DNA from: Methylobacterium frigidaeris | GTDB lineage: Bacteria; Pseudomonadota; Alphaproteobacteria; Rhizobiales; Beijerinckiaceae | Reading direction: 5' to 3' | DNA length: 64,000 nucleotides | Assembly: GCF_022179185.1 (NCBI RefSeq) | Contig: NZ_BPQJ01000003.1 | Coordinates: 26,359 to 90,358 of the forward strand | Shown here: positions 1 to 7,768 of the stretch, piece by piece | How the letters are laid out: each line of letters starts with the position of its first letter | How positions within the stretch are numbered: position 1 is the stretch's first letter | Position numbers and translations under genes: made by a program | The notes under the pieces: model-generated | What the model saw: the letters and a program-made list of their open reading frames with translations, nothing else | Told to the model about the DNA's origin: nothing | The model's database searches: none

Positions 1-437
1 TCCGGACGCCAAGTGCCAAGGCGCCAGGTCCAGCCCTCGGGCTGGCCGGAGGCGGCGGCCAGCGCCCGCGCCAGACGGTCGGCCCGCAGGATGTGGTGGC
101 GCCAGTAGCTCTCGACGGCGAGGCGCGGCGTCGGCGGCACCAGGGGCCGCGACAGGGCGTGGCGCAGAACCGGAACCGGGAACACGGCCGGCAACGACTT
201 CTCCAGCCGCGCTCTTGCGGCGGCGTTGCGCGCCTCCCGCCACAGGGAGGTCGCCGAGGGCGGCTTGCCCGCCGGCCCGGTCTCCGTGGCCACCGCGGCC
301 GAAAGCCTCTCCGCCAGGGTCATCCTGGCCGGAGCAGTCCTGGCGGTCTTCGCCTTCGCCGCTCTCGCCTCGGCTGCTCCGTCGACCTCGGTCGCACTCT
401 CAGCCCTGGCTGTACTCTTGGCCGCTCGCTTCGCCAT
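1..437 (-). CDS. Hypothetical protein, 3' part cut by window edge
   Basis: An uninterrupted minus-strand frame begins at the ATG at 437 and runs off the left edge after 145 codons, so only the N-terminus is visible. Residues 1-45 are Ala/Lys/Arg/Glu-rich low complexity starting MAKRAAKSTARAE. The rest looks like a folded protein, with Trp-, Tyr- and His-containing stretches such as ESYWRHHILRAD. No family is recognised. It points away from the LemA gene, leaving about 200 bases between them that could hold divergent promoters. The call rests on the open frame and protein-like composition; overlapping plus-strand frames are less convincing. Confidence 0.5.
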   Translation of the reverse strand, partial: MAKRAAKSTARAESATEVDGAAEARAAKAKTARTAPARMTLAERLSAAVATETGPAGKPPSATSLWREARNAAARARLEKSLPAVFPVPVLRHALSRPLVPPTPRLAVESYWRHHILRADRLARALAAASGQPEGWTWRLGTWRP

Positions 438-638
438 GCCGGTCCCGCATCGGCCCGCACCGGCCGCGGCCAGGGCATAACGCCGGAGCGCCGCCGCACC
501 AACCGGCGGCGGGTTCTGCCCCGGGATCGCCCGCCCTGCCCACCGCTGGTCCGCGGCGGAATGCCGCCTATCTGATGACGGCAACGCTCGCGGCGCCGGG
601 AGGCGCTGCCCCGTGAACCAGGAGCCACGCCGCCCGCC

Positions 639-1244
639 ATGACCGCTTCCCTCCTCGGCCGCCTGCGCCTCGTCGTCCTGGCGCTCAGCCTCGCCACCAC
701 CCTCTCGGCCTGCGATGCGATCAACCGTGTGCCGACCCTGGAGGAGGCCGCCAAGTCGCGCTGGGGCGAGGTGCAGAACCAGTACCAGCGCCGCGCCGAC
801 CTGATCCCCAACCTCGTCGAGACCGTGAAGGGCTACGCCCAGCAGGAGCGCGACGTGCTGGTGCAGGTCACCGAGGCCCGCGCCAAGGCGACCTCGGTCA
901 AGGTCGACGCCTCGACGGTGAGCGATCCGCAGAAGTTCCGCGAGTTCCAGGACGCCCAGAACCAGCTCTCCGGGGCGCTGGGCCGGCTCCTCGTCACTGT
1001 CGAGCGGTACCCCGACCTGAAGTCGAACGCCAACTTCCTCGCCCTGCAATCGCAGCTCGAGGGCACCGAGAACCGCATCGCGGTGGCGCGGCGCGACTAC
1101 ATCCAGGCCGTACAGGCCTACAACACCGAGATCCGCACCATCCCGGGCCGCTGGATCGCCTCCACCCTCTACCCGGAGGCCAAACCCATGGAGGCCTTCA
1201 CCGCCACGCCCGACGCGAGCCGCCCGCCGAACGTGAAGTTCTAG
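639..1244 (+). CDS. LemA family lipoprotein
   Basis: LemA-family protein of 201 residues, the usual length. A signal peptide with lipobox LSAC puts the lipidated Cys at residue 25, so it is probably a membrane-anchored lipoprotein. The family core follows, including RWGEVQNQYQRRADLIPNLV, and then long helices expected to form an antiparallel bundle. The biochemical role of LemA proteins is not settled. An AGGAG ribosome-binding site sits about 13 bases before the ATG. The stop is directly followed by the first TPM-domain gene, and the lemA-TPM-TPM order is a common conserved trio, suggesting joint work in the cell envelope. Confidence 0.93.
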   Translation: MTASLLGRLRLVVLALSLATTLSACDAINRVPTLEEAAKSRWGEVQNQYQRRADLIPNLVETVKGYAQQERDVLVQVTEARAKATSVKVDASTVSDPQKFREFQDAQNQLSGALGRLLVTVERYPDLKSNANFLALQSQLEGTENRIAVARRDYIQAVQAYNTEIRTIPGRWIASTLYPEAKPMEAFTATPDASRPPNVKF

Positions 1245-1245
1245 G

Positions 1246-2055
1246 GTGATGCGCAGCCCGGCCGGTGCCGGCCTCCTCGCCCTCCTCCTGATCCCATTCC
1301 TCCTGGTTCTCTCGGCCGGGACGGCGGCCGCCCTCGACCTGCCGCCGCTCACCGGCCGCGTGGTCGACGGCGCCGGCCTGCTGCGGCCCGAGGAGAGCGC
1401 GGCCCTCGCCGCGAAGCTGAAGGCGCACGAGGACAAGACCACCGATCAGGTCGTGGTCGCCACAATCCCCTCGCTCCAGGGCACCTCGGTCGAGGATTTC
1501 TCGAACCGCCTGTTCCGCGCCTGGGGGCTCGGCGGCAAGGCGCGGAACAACGGCGTGCTGTTCCTCATCGCCCCCACCGAGCGCAAGGTGCGGATCGAGG
1601 TCGGCTACGGCCTCGAAGGGGCGCTGACCGACGCCCTGTCCAAGGTGATCATCGCGAGCGCGGTGGCGCCGAAGTTCAAGACCGGGGATTTTCCCGGCGG
1701 CATCCAGGCGGGCGTGGACGGGATCCTCGGCATCCTGTCCGGCGACGCCGCCGAGTGGCAGCGCCGGGCGGAGGTGCGCGAGGATTCGGGGAGCGACCTC
1801 GATCCGGTCCTGGTGCTGATCCTGCTCGTGGTGATCGGCTTCGTGCTGGTTCGGCTCCTGACTCGCGGCGGTGGCGGCGGCCCGGGACGGCCGCATCGCC
1901 GAACGGGCGGCAACTGGATCGTCGTGCCCGGTCCCGGGGGCGGAGGCTTCGGCAGCGGCTATGGCGGGAGCTTCGGCGGGGGTGGCGGGTTCGGCGGCGG
2001 CTTCTCGGGTGGGGGCGGCTCCTCCGGCGGCGGCGGTGCCTCGGGAGATTGGTGA
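1246..2055 (+). CDS. TPM domain protein (YgcG family) with Gly-rich tail
   Basis: A signal peptide (residues 1-30) is followed by a TPM domain (about 35-165, with GRVVDGAGLL near the start and VRIEVGYGLEGALTDA in the centre). A single transmembrane segment (VLILLVVIGFVLVRLL) comes next, and then a C-terminal tail made almost only of Gly, Ser and Phe. This is the classic YgcG layout: an extracytoplasmic TPM domain anchored by a C-terminal helix. GTG at 1246 and ATG at 1249 are both possible starts. The gene follows lemA by one base and its stop overlaps the next start, so the three genes form one operon. Molecular function is unknown. Confidence 0.9.
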   Translation: MMRSPAGAGLLALLLIPFLLVLSAGTAAALDLPPLTGRVVDGAGLLRPEESAALAAKLKAHEDKTTDQVVVATIPSLQGTSVEDFSNRLFRAWGLGGKARNNGVLFLIAPTERKVRIEVGYGLEGALTDALSKVIIASAVAPKFKTGDFPGGIQAGVDGILGILSGDAAEWQRRAEVREDSGSDLDPVLVLILLVVIGFVLVRLLTRGGGGGPGRPHRRTGGNWIVVPGPGGGGFGSGYGGSFGGGGGFGGGFSGGGGSSGGGGASGDW

Positions 2056-2681
2056 TGCCGATGACGACCCTGAGCGAGGCGGAGCGCGCCCGCATCGCTG
2101 CGGCGATCACGGTCGCCGAGCGCGGCACGGCGGGCGAGATCGTGGTGATGGTGGCGGCCCGCTCCGGTGCCTATCGCAGCCTGCCGCCGGCCCTGGCTCT
2201 GGCGGGCGCGCTCCTGGTGCCCTGGCCGCTGATCCTGCTGACCGGGCTCTCCGCCACCCGAATCTTCCTGGTCCAACTCGTCGTGGCCCTGGCACTGCTC
2301 CTCGGCTTCGCCGCGGCCCCGAGCCTCGCCCGCCTGCCCCGCGCCCTGCCCCGGCCGTTGCGCCGTGCCCGTGCCCGGGCCGCTGCCCAGCACGAGTTCC
2401 GGACCCGCGGCCTCGCCCGCACGCGCGGCCGCACCGGCGTGCTGATCTACGTTGCCCTCGCCGAGCGCTATGCCGACGTGGTGACCGATACCGGAATTGG
2501 CGCTACCCCCGACGCCTGGCGCCCGGTGCTGGACGACCTCGTGGCGGCGCTCCGCCGCGACGCCCTGGCGGAGGGTCTGGTGCGGGCGGTGGCGAGCGCC
2601 GGCGCGATCCTGGCCGAGGCCGCCCCACCGCAACCCGGCGACAGCGACGAATTGCCGAACCGGGTGATCGTGACCGAGTAG
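2055..2681 (+). CDS. TPM domain membrane protein, second copy
   Basis: 208 residues from the ATG that overlaps the previous stop by one base (TGATG), which decides the start; a longer upstream extension in the same frame would lie inside the neighbour. The N-terminal half of the TPM domain (LSEAERARIAAAITVAE, then GEIVVMVAARSGAY) is interrupted by two hydrophobic helices (about residues 45-95). The second half follows (GRTGVLIYVALAERYADVV, DTGIG). Split TPM proteins of this type regularly accompany YgcG- and LemA-like genes. It is probably an inner-membrane partner of the upstream protein; no catalytic role can be assigned. Confidence 0.85.
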   Translation: MPMTTLSEAERARIAAAITVAERGTAGEIVVMVAARSGAYRSLPPALALAGALLVPWPLILLTGLSATRIFLVQLVVALALLLGFAAAPSLARLPRALPRPLRRARARAAAQHEFRTRGLARTRGRTGVLIYVALAERYADVVTDTGIGATPDAWRPVLDDLVAALRRDALAEGLVRAVASAGAILAEAAPPQPGDSDELPNRVIVTE

Positions 2682-2774
2682 GCGCGGCGCCGACGATGAC
2701 CTCCGGGGTCATCGACGGGCGCCCGCTCCCCCGTCCATTCTCCTGCCGCACCCACCCGGAGGAAGGACGCTCCG

Positions 2775-3146
2775 ATGACCGACCCCGCTGCCCTCGCCGC
2801 CCGCTACCTCGCGACCTGGAACGAGACCGACCCGGCCCGCCGCCGTGCCCTCCTCGCCGAGACCTTCACCGAGGGCGTCCGATACCGCGACCCGGTTATG
2901 GCCGGCGAGGGCCATGACGGGCTCGACGCCCTGATCGGCGCCGTACAGGCGCGCTTTCCCGGCCTGCGATTCCGCCTCGCCGGTCGACCAGACGGCTACG
3001 GTGATCACCTGCGCTTCTGGCTGCGGTTCTCCTGGGCCCTGGTGCCAGAGGGCGGCGAGGGCGTGGTCGAGGGCACGGACTTCGCCATCCTGGAGGGCGG
3101 TCGCCTCGCCGAGGTGACCGGCTTCCTCGACCGGGTGCCGGCCTGA
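2775..3146 (+). CDS. NTF2-like (SnoaL-fold) protein
   Basis: A 123-residue protein with the cone-shaped NTF2-like/SnoaL pattern: an N-terminal helix (ALAARYLATWNETDPARRR), a strand region (YRDPVMAGEGHDGL), a second helix (ALIGAVQARFPGLRFRLAG) and C-terminal strands ending in GFLDRVPA. GGAGGAAGGA lies 8-10 bases before the ATG. Such proteins can be isomerases, hydrolases or ligand-binding proteins and the sequence does not choose between them. The next gene, an MmyB-type regulator, starts 11 bases later on the same strand, so the two are probably co-transcribed. Confidence 0.8.
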   Translation: MTDPAALAARYLATWNETDPARRRALLAETFTEGVRYRDPVMAGEGHDGLDALIGAVQARFPGLRFRLAGRPDGYGDHLRFWLRFSWALVPEGGEGVVEGTDFAILEGGRLAEVTGFLDRVPA

Positions 3147-3157
3147 GGGACGACCCG

Positions 3158-3991
3158 GTGATCCTCAGCGCCGCCGGCCCGCCGGGCGAGATCCTGCGGG
3201 ACTGGCGCCGGCGCCGGCACCTGAGCCAGCTCGACCTGGCGCTGGAGGCGGAAATCTCCCAGCGCCACCTGAGCTGCATCGAGAGCGGCCGGGCCCGGCC
3301 GAGCCGGGCGATGCTGCTGCATCTCGCCGAGTGCCTCGGGATCCCCCTGCGCGAGCGCAACGCCCTGCTCTTGGCCGCCGGCTACGCCCCGGTCTTCGCC
3401 GAGCGCTCCCTCGACGATCCAGCGCTGGCCCCGGCCCGCCAGGCGGTGGTGCGGATCCTCGACGGCCACGCTCCCTACCCGGCCCTTGCGGTCGATCGCC
3501 ACTGGAGGCTGCTCGCCGCCAACCCCGCCGTGGCCCCCCTCCTCGACGGGGTCGACCCTGCCCTTCTCGCTCCGCCGGTGAACGTGCTGCGTCTGAGCCT
3601 GCATCCTGGCGGCTTGGCGCCGCGCATCCTCAATCTGGGAGAGTGGCGCGCTCACCTCCTCGACCGCCTGCGCCAGCAGGTCGCCGCGAGCGCCGATCCG
3701 GTCCTCGCCCGGCTCTCGGACGAGCTCTGCGCCTATCCCGCCCCGCCGAACGCCCCGCTCTGCGATGGGATCGGCGTGGCGGTGCCGCTCGTTCTCGCCG
3801 TCCCGGCGGGTCGCCTCTCGCTCCTGTCCACCACCACGGTGTTCGGCACGCCCGTCGACATCACCCTGTCGGAACTCGCCGTCGAGGCCTTCTTCCCCGC
3901 CGATCCTGGGACCGCCGCCCTGCTCCACAGGCTCGCCCCTTCGCACAGGCCGGAACCGACGAATCATGACGCTCGCATGGTCCCGGAATGA
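3158..3991 (+). CDS. MmyB-type HTH transcriptional regulator
   Basis: 277 residues from a GTG start. Residues 8-65 form an XRE-type helix-turn-helix (LRDWRRRRHLSQLDLALEAE, then SCIESGRARPS). The rest matches the MmyB-like ligand-binding domain, a PAS-like fold in alpha- and actinobacterial regulators, including HWRLLAANPA and a C-terminal LSELAVEAFFPAD. Family members commonly control a neighbouring small metabolic gene; here the NTF2-like gene lies immediately upstream. The 3' end borders decayed insertion sequences, but the gene itself is intact. Confidence 0.9.
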   Translation: MILSAAGPPGEILRDWRRRRHLSQLDLALEAEISQRHLSCIESGRARPSRAMLLHLAECLGIPLRERNALLLAAGYAPVFAERSLDDPALAPARQAVVRILDGHAPYPALAVDRHWRLLAANPAVAPLLDGVDPALLAPPVNVLRLSLHPGGLAPRILNLGEWRAHLLDRLRQQVAASADPVLARLSDELCAYPAPPNAPLCDGIGVAVPLVLAVPAGRLSLLSTTTVFGTPVDITLSELAVEAFFPADPGTAALLHRLAPSHRPEPTNHDARMVPE

Positions 3992-4016
3992 GGTGTGCGG
4001 GTCGATCGTGAGCCGC

Positions 4017-4552
4017 ACCGAACCGCTCCTGGTTTCCCGGAAGCTTCCCCTTCTGAGAGGATGGAGCCATGACGAAGGGAGCAGCCCCTTTTACCTTCTG
4101 AGGTGCGCGAGCGCGAGGGCGGGGACGGCTCGCAACGATCGGCGATCCAGTCGATCGCGGCCAAGATCGGCTGCTCGGGCGAGACGCTGAGGGACTGGGT
4201 GCGCCAGTCCGAGCGGGATCAGGACGTGCGGCCGGGCCAGACCACGGACGAGCGCGAGCGGATCAGGGCGCTCGAGCGAGAGGTTCGCGAGCCGCGCCAA
4301 GCCGACGAGATCCTGCGCGAGGCCTCGGTGGTTTGTGCCATCGCGGAGCTCGGCCGCCGGTTGCGGCTCATGATCGCCTTCATCGACGAGCACCGGGAGG
4401 TCTACGGGGTCGAGCCGATCTGCAGGGTGCTTGCTGCCGATCGCCCCATCGACGAACTCCGCGCACGCTGCACGGCGTGCCGATCCCAAGACGCAACCGG
4501 CTCGTGCCCGCAGCGATGCCGCGTTGATGACCAAGATTCAGGGAGCCACGGC
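4017..4552 (+). pseudogene. IS3-family element remnant (orfA/orfB transposase, degenerate)
   Basis: The left end looks like an IS3-type terminus (GAACCGCTCCTGGTTTCCCGG from about 4020), and the orfA start is at 4069 (MTKG). A frameshift follows within ten codons. The main frame then carries the orfA helix-turn-helix (SIAAKIGCSGETLRDWVRQ) and leucine-zipper region (DERERIRALEREVRE). It runs without a break into the start of orfB (MIAFIDEHREVYGVEPICRVL) rather than through the programmed frameshift. Near 4436 the orfB sequence changes frame again (PIAPST..., RARSDAALMTKIQ) and ends at about 4552. The catalytic DDE domain and right end are gone, so the element is dead. Confidence 0.88.
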
Positions 4553-4690
4553 GCCCCCGCCCTGACGATGGAGCGTAGCCCGTTGAGCATCTCGGGCAGG
4601 TCGTGGTCGCGCTGCCCCGAATCCTGGCGCAGCAGCACCAGACGGGGCGCGATCAGCGCCCAGTCGCTATCGCATACATTGATGGAAAGG
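4553..4690 (-). pseudogene. IS5-family transposase fragment
   Basis: On the minus strand about 45 codons read CDSDWALIAPRLVLLRQDS and then HDLPEMLNGLRSIVRAGAPW. This is the N-terminal block of IS5-family (IS427-like) transposases, in which SDWALIAP and NGLRWIVRAGAPW are conserved. There is no start codon and no DDE domain. The fragment ends exactly where the IS3 remnant ends, so one element was probably inserted into or recombined with the other and both then decayed. Recognition is from memory of the family motif. Confidence 0.8.
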
Positions 4691-4692
4691 CG

Positions 4693-4719
4693 TTGCGCTC
4701 AGGGCTCACCCGAGCGCAA
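4693..4719. repeat. Inverted repeat beside the IS remnants
   Basis: TTGCGCTC and GAGCGCAA form a perfect 8-bp dyad, extended by GGG/CCC on the inside with one bulge. It sits just outside the IS5 fragment. It may be a remnant IS end or an intergenic hairpin; there is no U-tract to argue for a terminator. Confidence 0.4.
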
Positions 4720-4803
4720 AGCTCACGCTACGTCGTCGGTTCATGACACCCATAGGCCAAACGGCGGGTACAGCGACCGTGATCCGCATGCTACCCGGAT
4801 GGG

Positions 4804-5328
4804 ATGGGTGATCCGTGCGAACCCGTCCTGATGATGCTCCGCACCGCCGGCGAGGCGGTGCCGGCCCTCGCCGGGCAGCTCGCGGCCATGGGCTACGGCA
4901 TCGTCGACGCCGTCGGGGCGGAGCTGGACCCGGTGCCGACGGCCATCGGCGGAAGTCGGGTGATCGATCTGGCGCTGGTGAGCGCGGGCCTGTCCACCTG
5001 GCCGGAGCTGCCGGGGCTCGCGGTGCGGCTGCGGGGGACCTGGCCCCGCCTGCCGCTGGTCTGCCTGCCCGAGGCCGCGCCCGTGCCGGGTCTGCCCGCC
5101 CTGACCCCGGACATGAGCCTGCCCGAGATCTGCGAGCGGCTGGACGAACTCGTGCTGTCGGCGGCGCAGGTCCGTGCCGAGGCCGAGAGCCTGCGACGGA
5201 GGGCCAGCGCCCTCGCCGCGCAGGTGCGGCGAGGGCGAATGGGACTCGGCGATGCCGTGGCCGATGCGAGGCGTCTCCTCACCGAGGCCCGGCGCCTCTC
5301 CGGACGGGGCGGGCCGGAGGATTCCTGA
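4804..5328 (+). CDS. Hypothetical protein, possible degenerate receiver-like domain
   Basis: 174 residues with no recognised family. Residues 9-95 alternate hydrophobic strands and amphipathic helices (LMMLRTAG, ALAGQLAAMGYGIVDAVGAE, VIDLALVSAGLS, PRLPLVCLPE). This resembles a response-regulator receiver fold without the phospho-acceptor Asp. The C-terminal third is a long charged helix with coiled-coil character (LDELVLSAAQVRAEAESLRR). The ATG at 4804 has a weak GG-rich upstream region. It converges with the DUF3597 gene across a hairpin and lies directly downstream of IS remnants. Confidence 0.55.
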   Translation: MGDPCEPVLMMLRTAGEAVPALAGQLAAMGYGIVDAVGAELDPVPTAIGGSRVIDLALVSAGLSTWPELPGLAVRLRGTWPRLPLVCLPEAAPVPGLPALTPDMSLPEICERLDELVLSAAQVRAEAESLRRRASALAAQVRRGRMGLGDAVADARRLLTEARRLSGRGGPEDS

Positions 5329-5355
5329 CCGCAGGACCCTTCGCCGAGGGATCTT

Positions 5356-5383
5356 CCCCGGAGGCGGCCCGCCCCTCCCGGGG
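5356..5383. terminator. Candidate bidirectional terminator hairpin
   Basis: CCCCGGAGG (5356-5364) pairs with CCTCCCGGGG (5374-5383) with a one-base bulge, between two convergent genes that end at 5328 and 5397. On the plus strand TCTTATTAG follows about ten bases later. A GC-rich hairpin in a convergent gap fits a shared terminator, although no real U-tract follows. Confidence 0.5.
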
Positions 5384-5396
5384 CAGGCCGGTCTTA

Positions 5397-5813
5397 TTAG
5401 TCCTTGAGATCGTCCGGCACCTTGCCGCCGTTCTCCTCGAGCTTCTTGATCACCTGCTTGTGCAGCCACACGTTCATCGTGGCGGAATCGTTCGTGTCGC
5501 CGGTGTAGTGCAACTCCTGAGCGAGCTCCTTGCGGGCCGACAGGCTGCTGTCGAGGTGGAGCAGCTTCATCAGGTCGACGATCGAGGTGCGCCAGTTGAG
5601 CGGCTGGCCGGCCTTGGACGCGAGGTCGTTGAGCACCGCCTCGACATCGACCTTGCCGTCGACCTTCGGCACGTCGCCGCCGGAGGCCGCGTCCGAGCCG
5701 CCGGTCGGGGCGCTGGTGGAGGTGGTGGAGGTCTCGGCCGGCGTCTGGGCCTGGGCCTCGCCGCCGCCGAAGGGGTGCAGGATCTTGCTGACGATCGTCC
5801 CGAGCAGGCTCAT
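5397..5813 (-). CDS. DUF3597 family protein
   Basis: 138 residues with the DUF3597 layout: N-terminal MSLLGTIVSKILHPFG, a Thr/Ser/Ala-rich linker (about residues 20-50), and then the conserved C-terminal domain with VDVEAVLNDLASK, LNWRTSIVDLMKLLHLDSSL and LAQELHYTG. Proteins of this family are small, cytoplasmic and of unknown role. The gene stands alone on the minus strand, and GGAGGATGA directly precedes its ATG. Length and both ends fit the family. Confidence 0.88.
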   Translation of the reverse strand: MSLLGTIVSKILHPFGGGEAQAQTPAETSTTSTSAPTGGSDAASGGDVPKVDGKVDVEAVLNDLASKAGQPLNWRTSIVDLMKLLHLDSSLSARKELAQELHYTGDTNDSATMNVWLHKQVIKKLEENGGKVPDDLKD

Positions 5814-6040
5814 CGTGTCATCCTCCGTCAGGGGCTCAAGGGTTCAGGCCCGCGACCATGCGGCCGCGGGCGGATATAGGGCGCGCTGGCCCTGCGGCAT
5901 TGCCGGCACGGTAACGAACTGCCCCGCTCGCCGTTCCGGGATGCGCGCATCCTGGCGCTTCACGGGCCCGCAGGATCGGGTAAGGACGTCCCGTCGGCCG
6001 AGGAGTGCGCCGACCAGGCTTTGAGGACCATGGAAGAGGC

Positions 6041-7135
6041 ATGACAGGGGATCCGATCCGCCGGGCGCTCGACGACGTCTGGTACTGCGTCGGCGAGAGC
6101 CGCAGCCTGCGGCCCGGCGGGATGCGGTCGGTCAGCCTCGGCGAGGAGGCCGTGGTGGTCGGACGCGAGGCATCGGGCGCGCTGTTCGCGCTGCGCGACC
6201 GCTGCCCCCACCGCGGCATGGCCCTCTCGGCAGGCCGCATCGTCGACGGCAACCTCGTCTGCCCGTTCCACGGCTGGCAGTTCCGGCCCGACGGCGTCTG
6301 CGCGGCGATCCCCGCGCTGGCCCGCCGGGACGACGCCAACTTCGCCTCGGTCCGCCTCGCCCGCTTCGCGGTGGCCGAGAAATCCGGCCTGATCTGGGTC
6401 CATGCCAACGCGAACTTGGCCAACCCGAACTTGGCCAATGCGAACTTGGCCAACGCGAACCCGGCCAATGCGAACCCGGACGCGGCGCCGCCGATCCCCG
6501 AGGTCGACTTCGACTATTGTGGACAGCTGGTCGAGATCCTCGAGGTCGAGGCCTCGTTCGACCTCGTGGCTCTGAGCTTCGTCGATCCGGCCCACGTCGC
6601 CTATGTGCACGATTCCTGGTGGTGGCGCCCGTCGAAGACGATGAAGGAGAAGGTGAAGCACTTCGCCCCCTCGCCCTTCGGCTTCACCATGACGAGCCAC
6701 ACGGCGAAGACCGCCTCCCTCGCCTATCGCCTGCTCGGCTCGATCCCGGAGGTCGAGATCGAGTTCCGGCTGCCGGGCGTGCGGCTGGAGCGGATCACCG
6801 CCGGCGCGAAGCGCCTGGCGAACTACACCTTCGCGTCGCCGCTCGCGAATGGGCGCACCGCGCTCATCAACGCGATGTACTGGAACATCCCGGCGCTCAA
6901 CCTGCTCAAGCCCGTCGCCCGACCGCTGATGCGCCAGTTCCTCGGCCAGGACCGGGACGTGCTCCAGATCGCCCAGCGCGGCCTCGACCGGAAGCCCGCG
7001 ATGGTGCTGATGGGCGAAAGCGACGTGCAGTCGCAATGGTATTTCAGCCTGAAGCGCGAGTTCCTGCGCGCCCGGGAGGCCGGCGCTGCCTTCGTCAATC
7101 CCCTCGAGCCGCGGGAGCTGCGCTGGCGCAGCTGA
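6041..7135 (+). CDS. Rieske 2Fe-2S oxygenase with internal pentapeptide repeat
   Basis: 364 residues. The Rieske cluster ligands are C55, H57, C74 and H77 (CPHRG and CPFHGW). The catalytic part has D182-x2-H185-x4-H190, two His of the mononuclear iron site plus the bridging Asp. It resembles aromatic ring-hydroxylating/pheophorbide-type oxygenases and needs a reductase encoded elsewhere; the substrate is unknown. GGAAGAGG just before the ATG at 6041 decides this start over one 36 bases upstream. Residues 124-147 are an Asn/Ala pentapeptide repeat (ANLAN units) between the Rieske and catalytic domains, encoded by a 15-bp minisatellite. The neighbouring BLUF photoreceptor hints at, but does not prove, a light-related role. 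Confidence 0.88.
   Translation: MTGDPIRRALDDVWYCVGESRSLRPGGMRSVSLGEEAVVVGREASGALFALRDRCPHRGMALSAGRIVDGNLVCPFHGWQFRPDGVCAAIPALARRDDANFASVRLARFAVAEKSGLIWVHANANLANPNLANANLANANPANANPDAAPPIPEVDFDYCGQLVEILEVEASFDLVALSFVDPAHVAYVHDSWWWRPSKTMKEKVKHFAPSPFGFTMTSHTAKTASLAYRLLGSIPEVEIEFRLPGVRLERITAGAKRLANYTFASPLANGRTALINAMYWNIPALNLLKPVARPLMRQFLGQDRDVLQIAQRGLDRKPAMVLMGESDVQSQWYFSLKREFLRAREAGAAFVNPLEPRELRWRS
6410..6479 (+). repeat. 15-bp tandem minisatellite inside the Rieske gene
   Basis: Four full 15-bp units and a partial fifth, the first reading GCGAACTTGGCCAAC (6410-6424). They run in the reading frame and encode ANLAN, PNLAN, ANLAN, ANPAN and ANP. Each of the first three contains the self-complementary core TTGGCCAA. 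Because the unit is a multiple of three, copy-number change would lengthen or shorten the interdomain linker without a frameshift. Confidence 0.9.
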
Positions 7136-7262
7136 TTCGTCCCTGGGACTTCTATCCTGAGTAGCGACCCCGACGCAGAATTCTTCCTGTCATGCGTCCT
7201 GGCGCTATCGCGACCCGCGCCATTTGGCCTATTCAGATCGAATCGCTGCCCCGGAGATTCGG

Positions 7263-7760
7263 ATGTCCGAGGACATCTTCCGCATCATCTACAAGAGCAA
7301 AGCCGCGCATCCGGCGGAGGTGATGCTGGGGCAGGGCCATGTCGCGACCTTGCTGGCGACCGCCCGGCGGCGCAACCAGGCGGCCGCGGTCACCGGCGTG
7401 CTGGTCTATACCGGCCTCGGCTTCTTCCAGGTGCTGGAGGGACCCCGGCCCGCCGTGCAGCCGATCTTCGAATCGATCCTGGTCGACCGGCGCCACCACA
7501 CCCTGGCGGTGATCGAGATGGATGTCGCGGTCGAGCGCCGCTTCTCCGGCTGGAGCATGGGTTTCCTCGGCATCACCCGGGAGCTCGACGACCGGCTCAA
7601 CCGCACCGGCCTCGGAGCGGCCGGCGGCCCCGAGCCCCAGGACCAGCTCCTGCGCCGGACCCTGCTGCTGCTCGTCGACAGCCCGATCAGCATGCCATGG
7701 CTCGGCGCGAGCGGCGCACTCGACGACGGGCTCGGGCCCGCCCTCGCACGGCGCGTCTGA
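7263..7760 (+). CDS. BLUF domain blue-light sensor
   Basis: 165 residues. The N-terminal 100 residues form a BLUF domain. The flavin-site residues expected in the family are present: Tyr10 (FRIIYKS), Asn38 (RRRNQAA) and Gln56 (GFFQVLEG). Trp/Met occur in SGWSMGF near residue 100. BLUF proteins sense blue light through a hydrogen-bond switch around FAD. The roughly 60-residue C-terminal extension matches no output domain I recognise, so this is a short BLUF protein likely to act by protein-protein contact. GGAG about 6 bases before the ATG at 7263 favours it over an in-frame start 39 bases upstream. It converges with the next gene. Confidence 0.92.
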   Translation: MSEDIFRIIYKSKAAHPAEVMLGQGHVATLLATARRRNQAAAVTGVLVYTGLGFFQVLEGPRPAVQPIFESILVDRRHHTLAVIEMDVAVERRFSGWSMGFLGITRELDDRLNRTGLGAAGGPEPQDQLLRRTLLLLVDSPISMPWLGASGALDDGLGPALARRV

Positions 7761-7768
7761 CCGGACGA

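Noticed and set aside
4101..4534. Minus-strand frame opposite the IS3 remnant
   Set aside because: It is a shadow of the degenerate transposase; the plus strand carries recognisable IS3 motifs.
6410..6479. Possible CRISPR-like array
   Set aside because: Units are 15 bp, directly adjacent without spacers, and in a reading frame; a minisatellite explains them.
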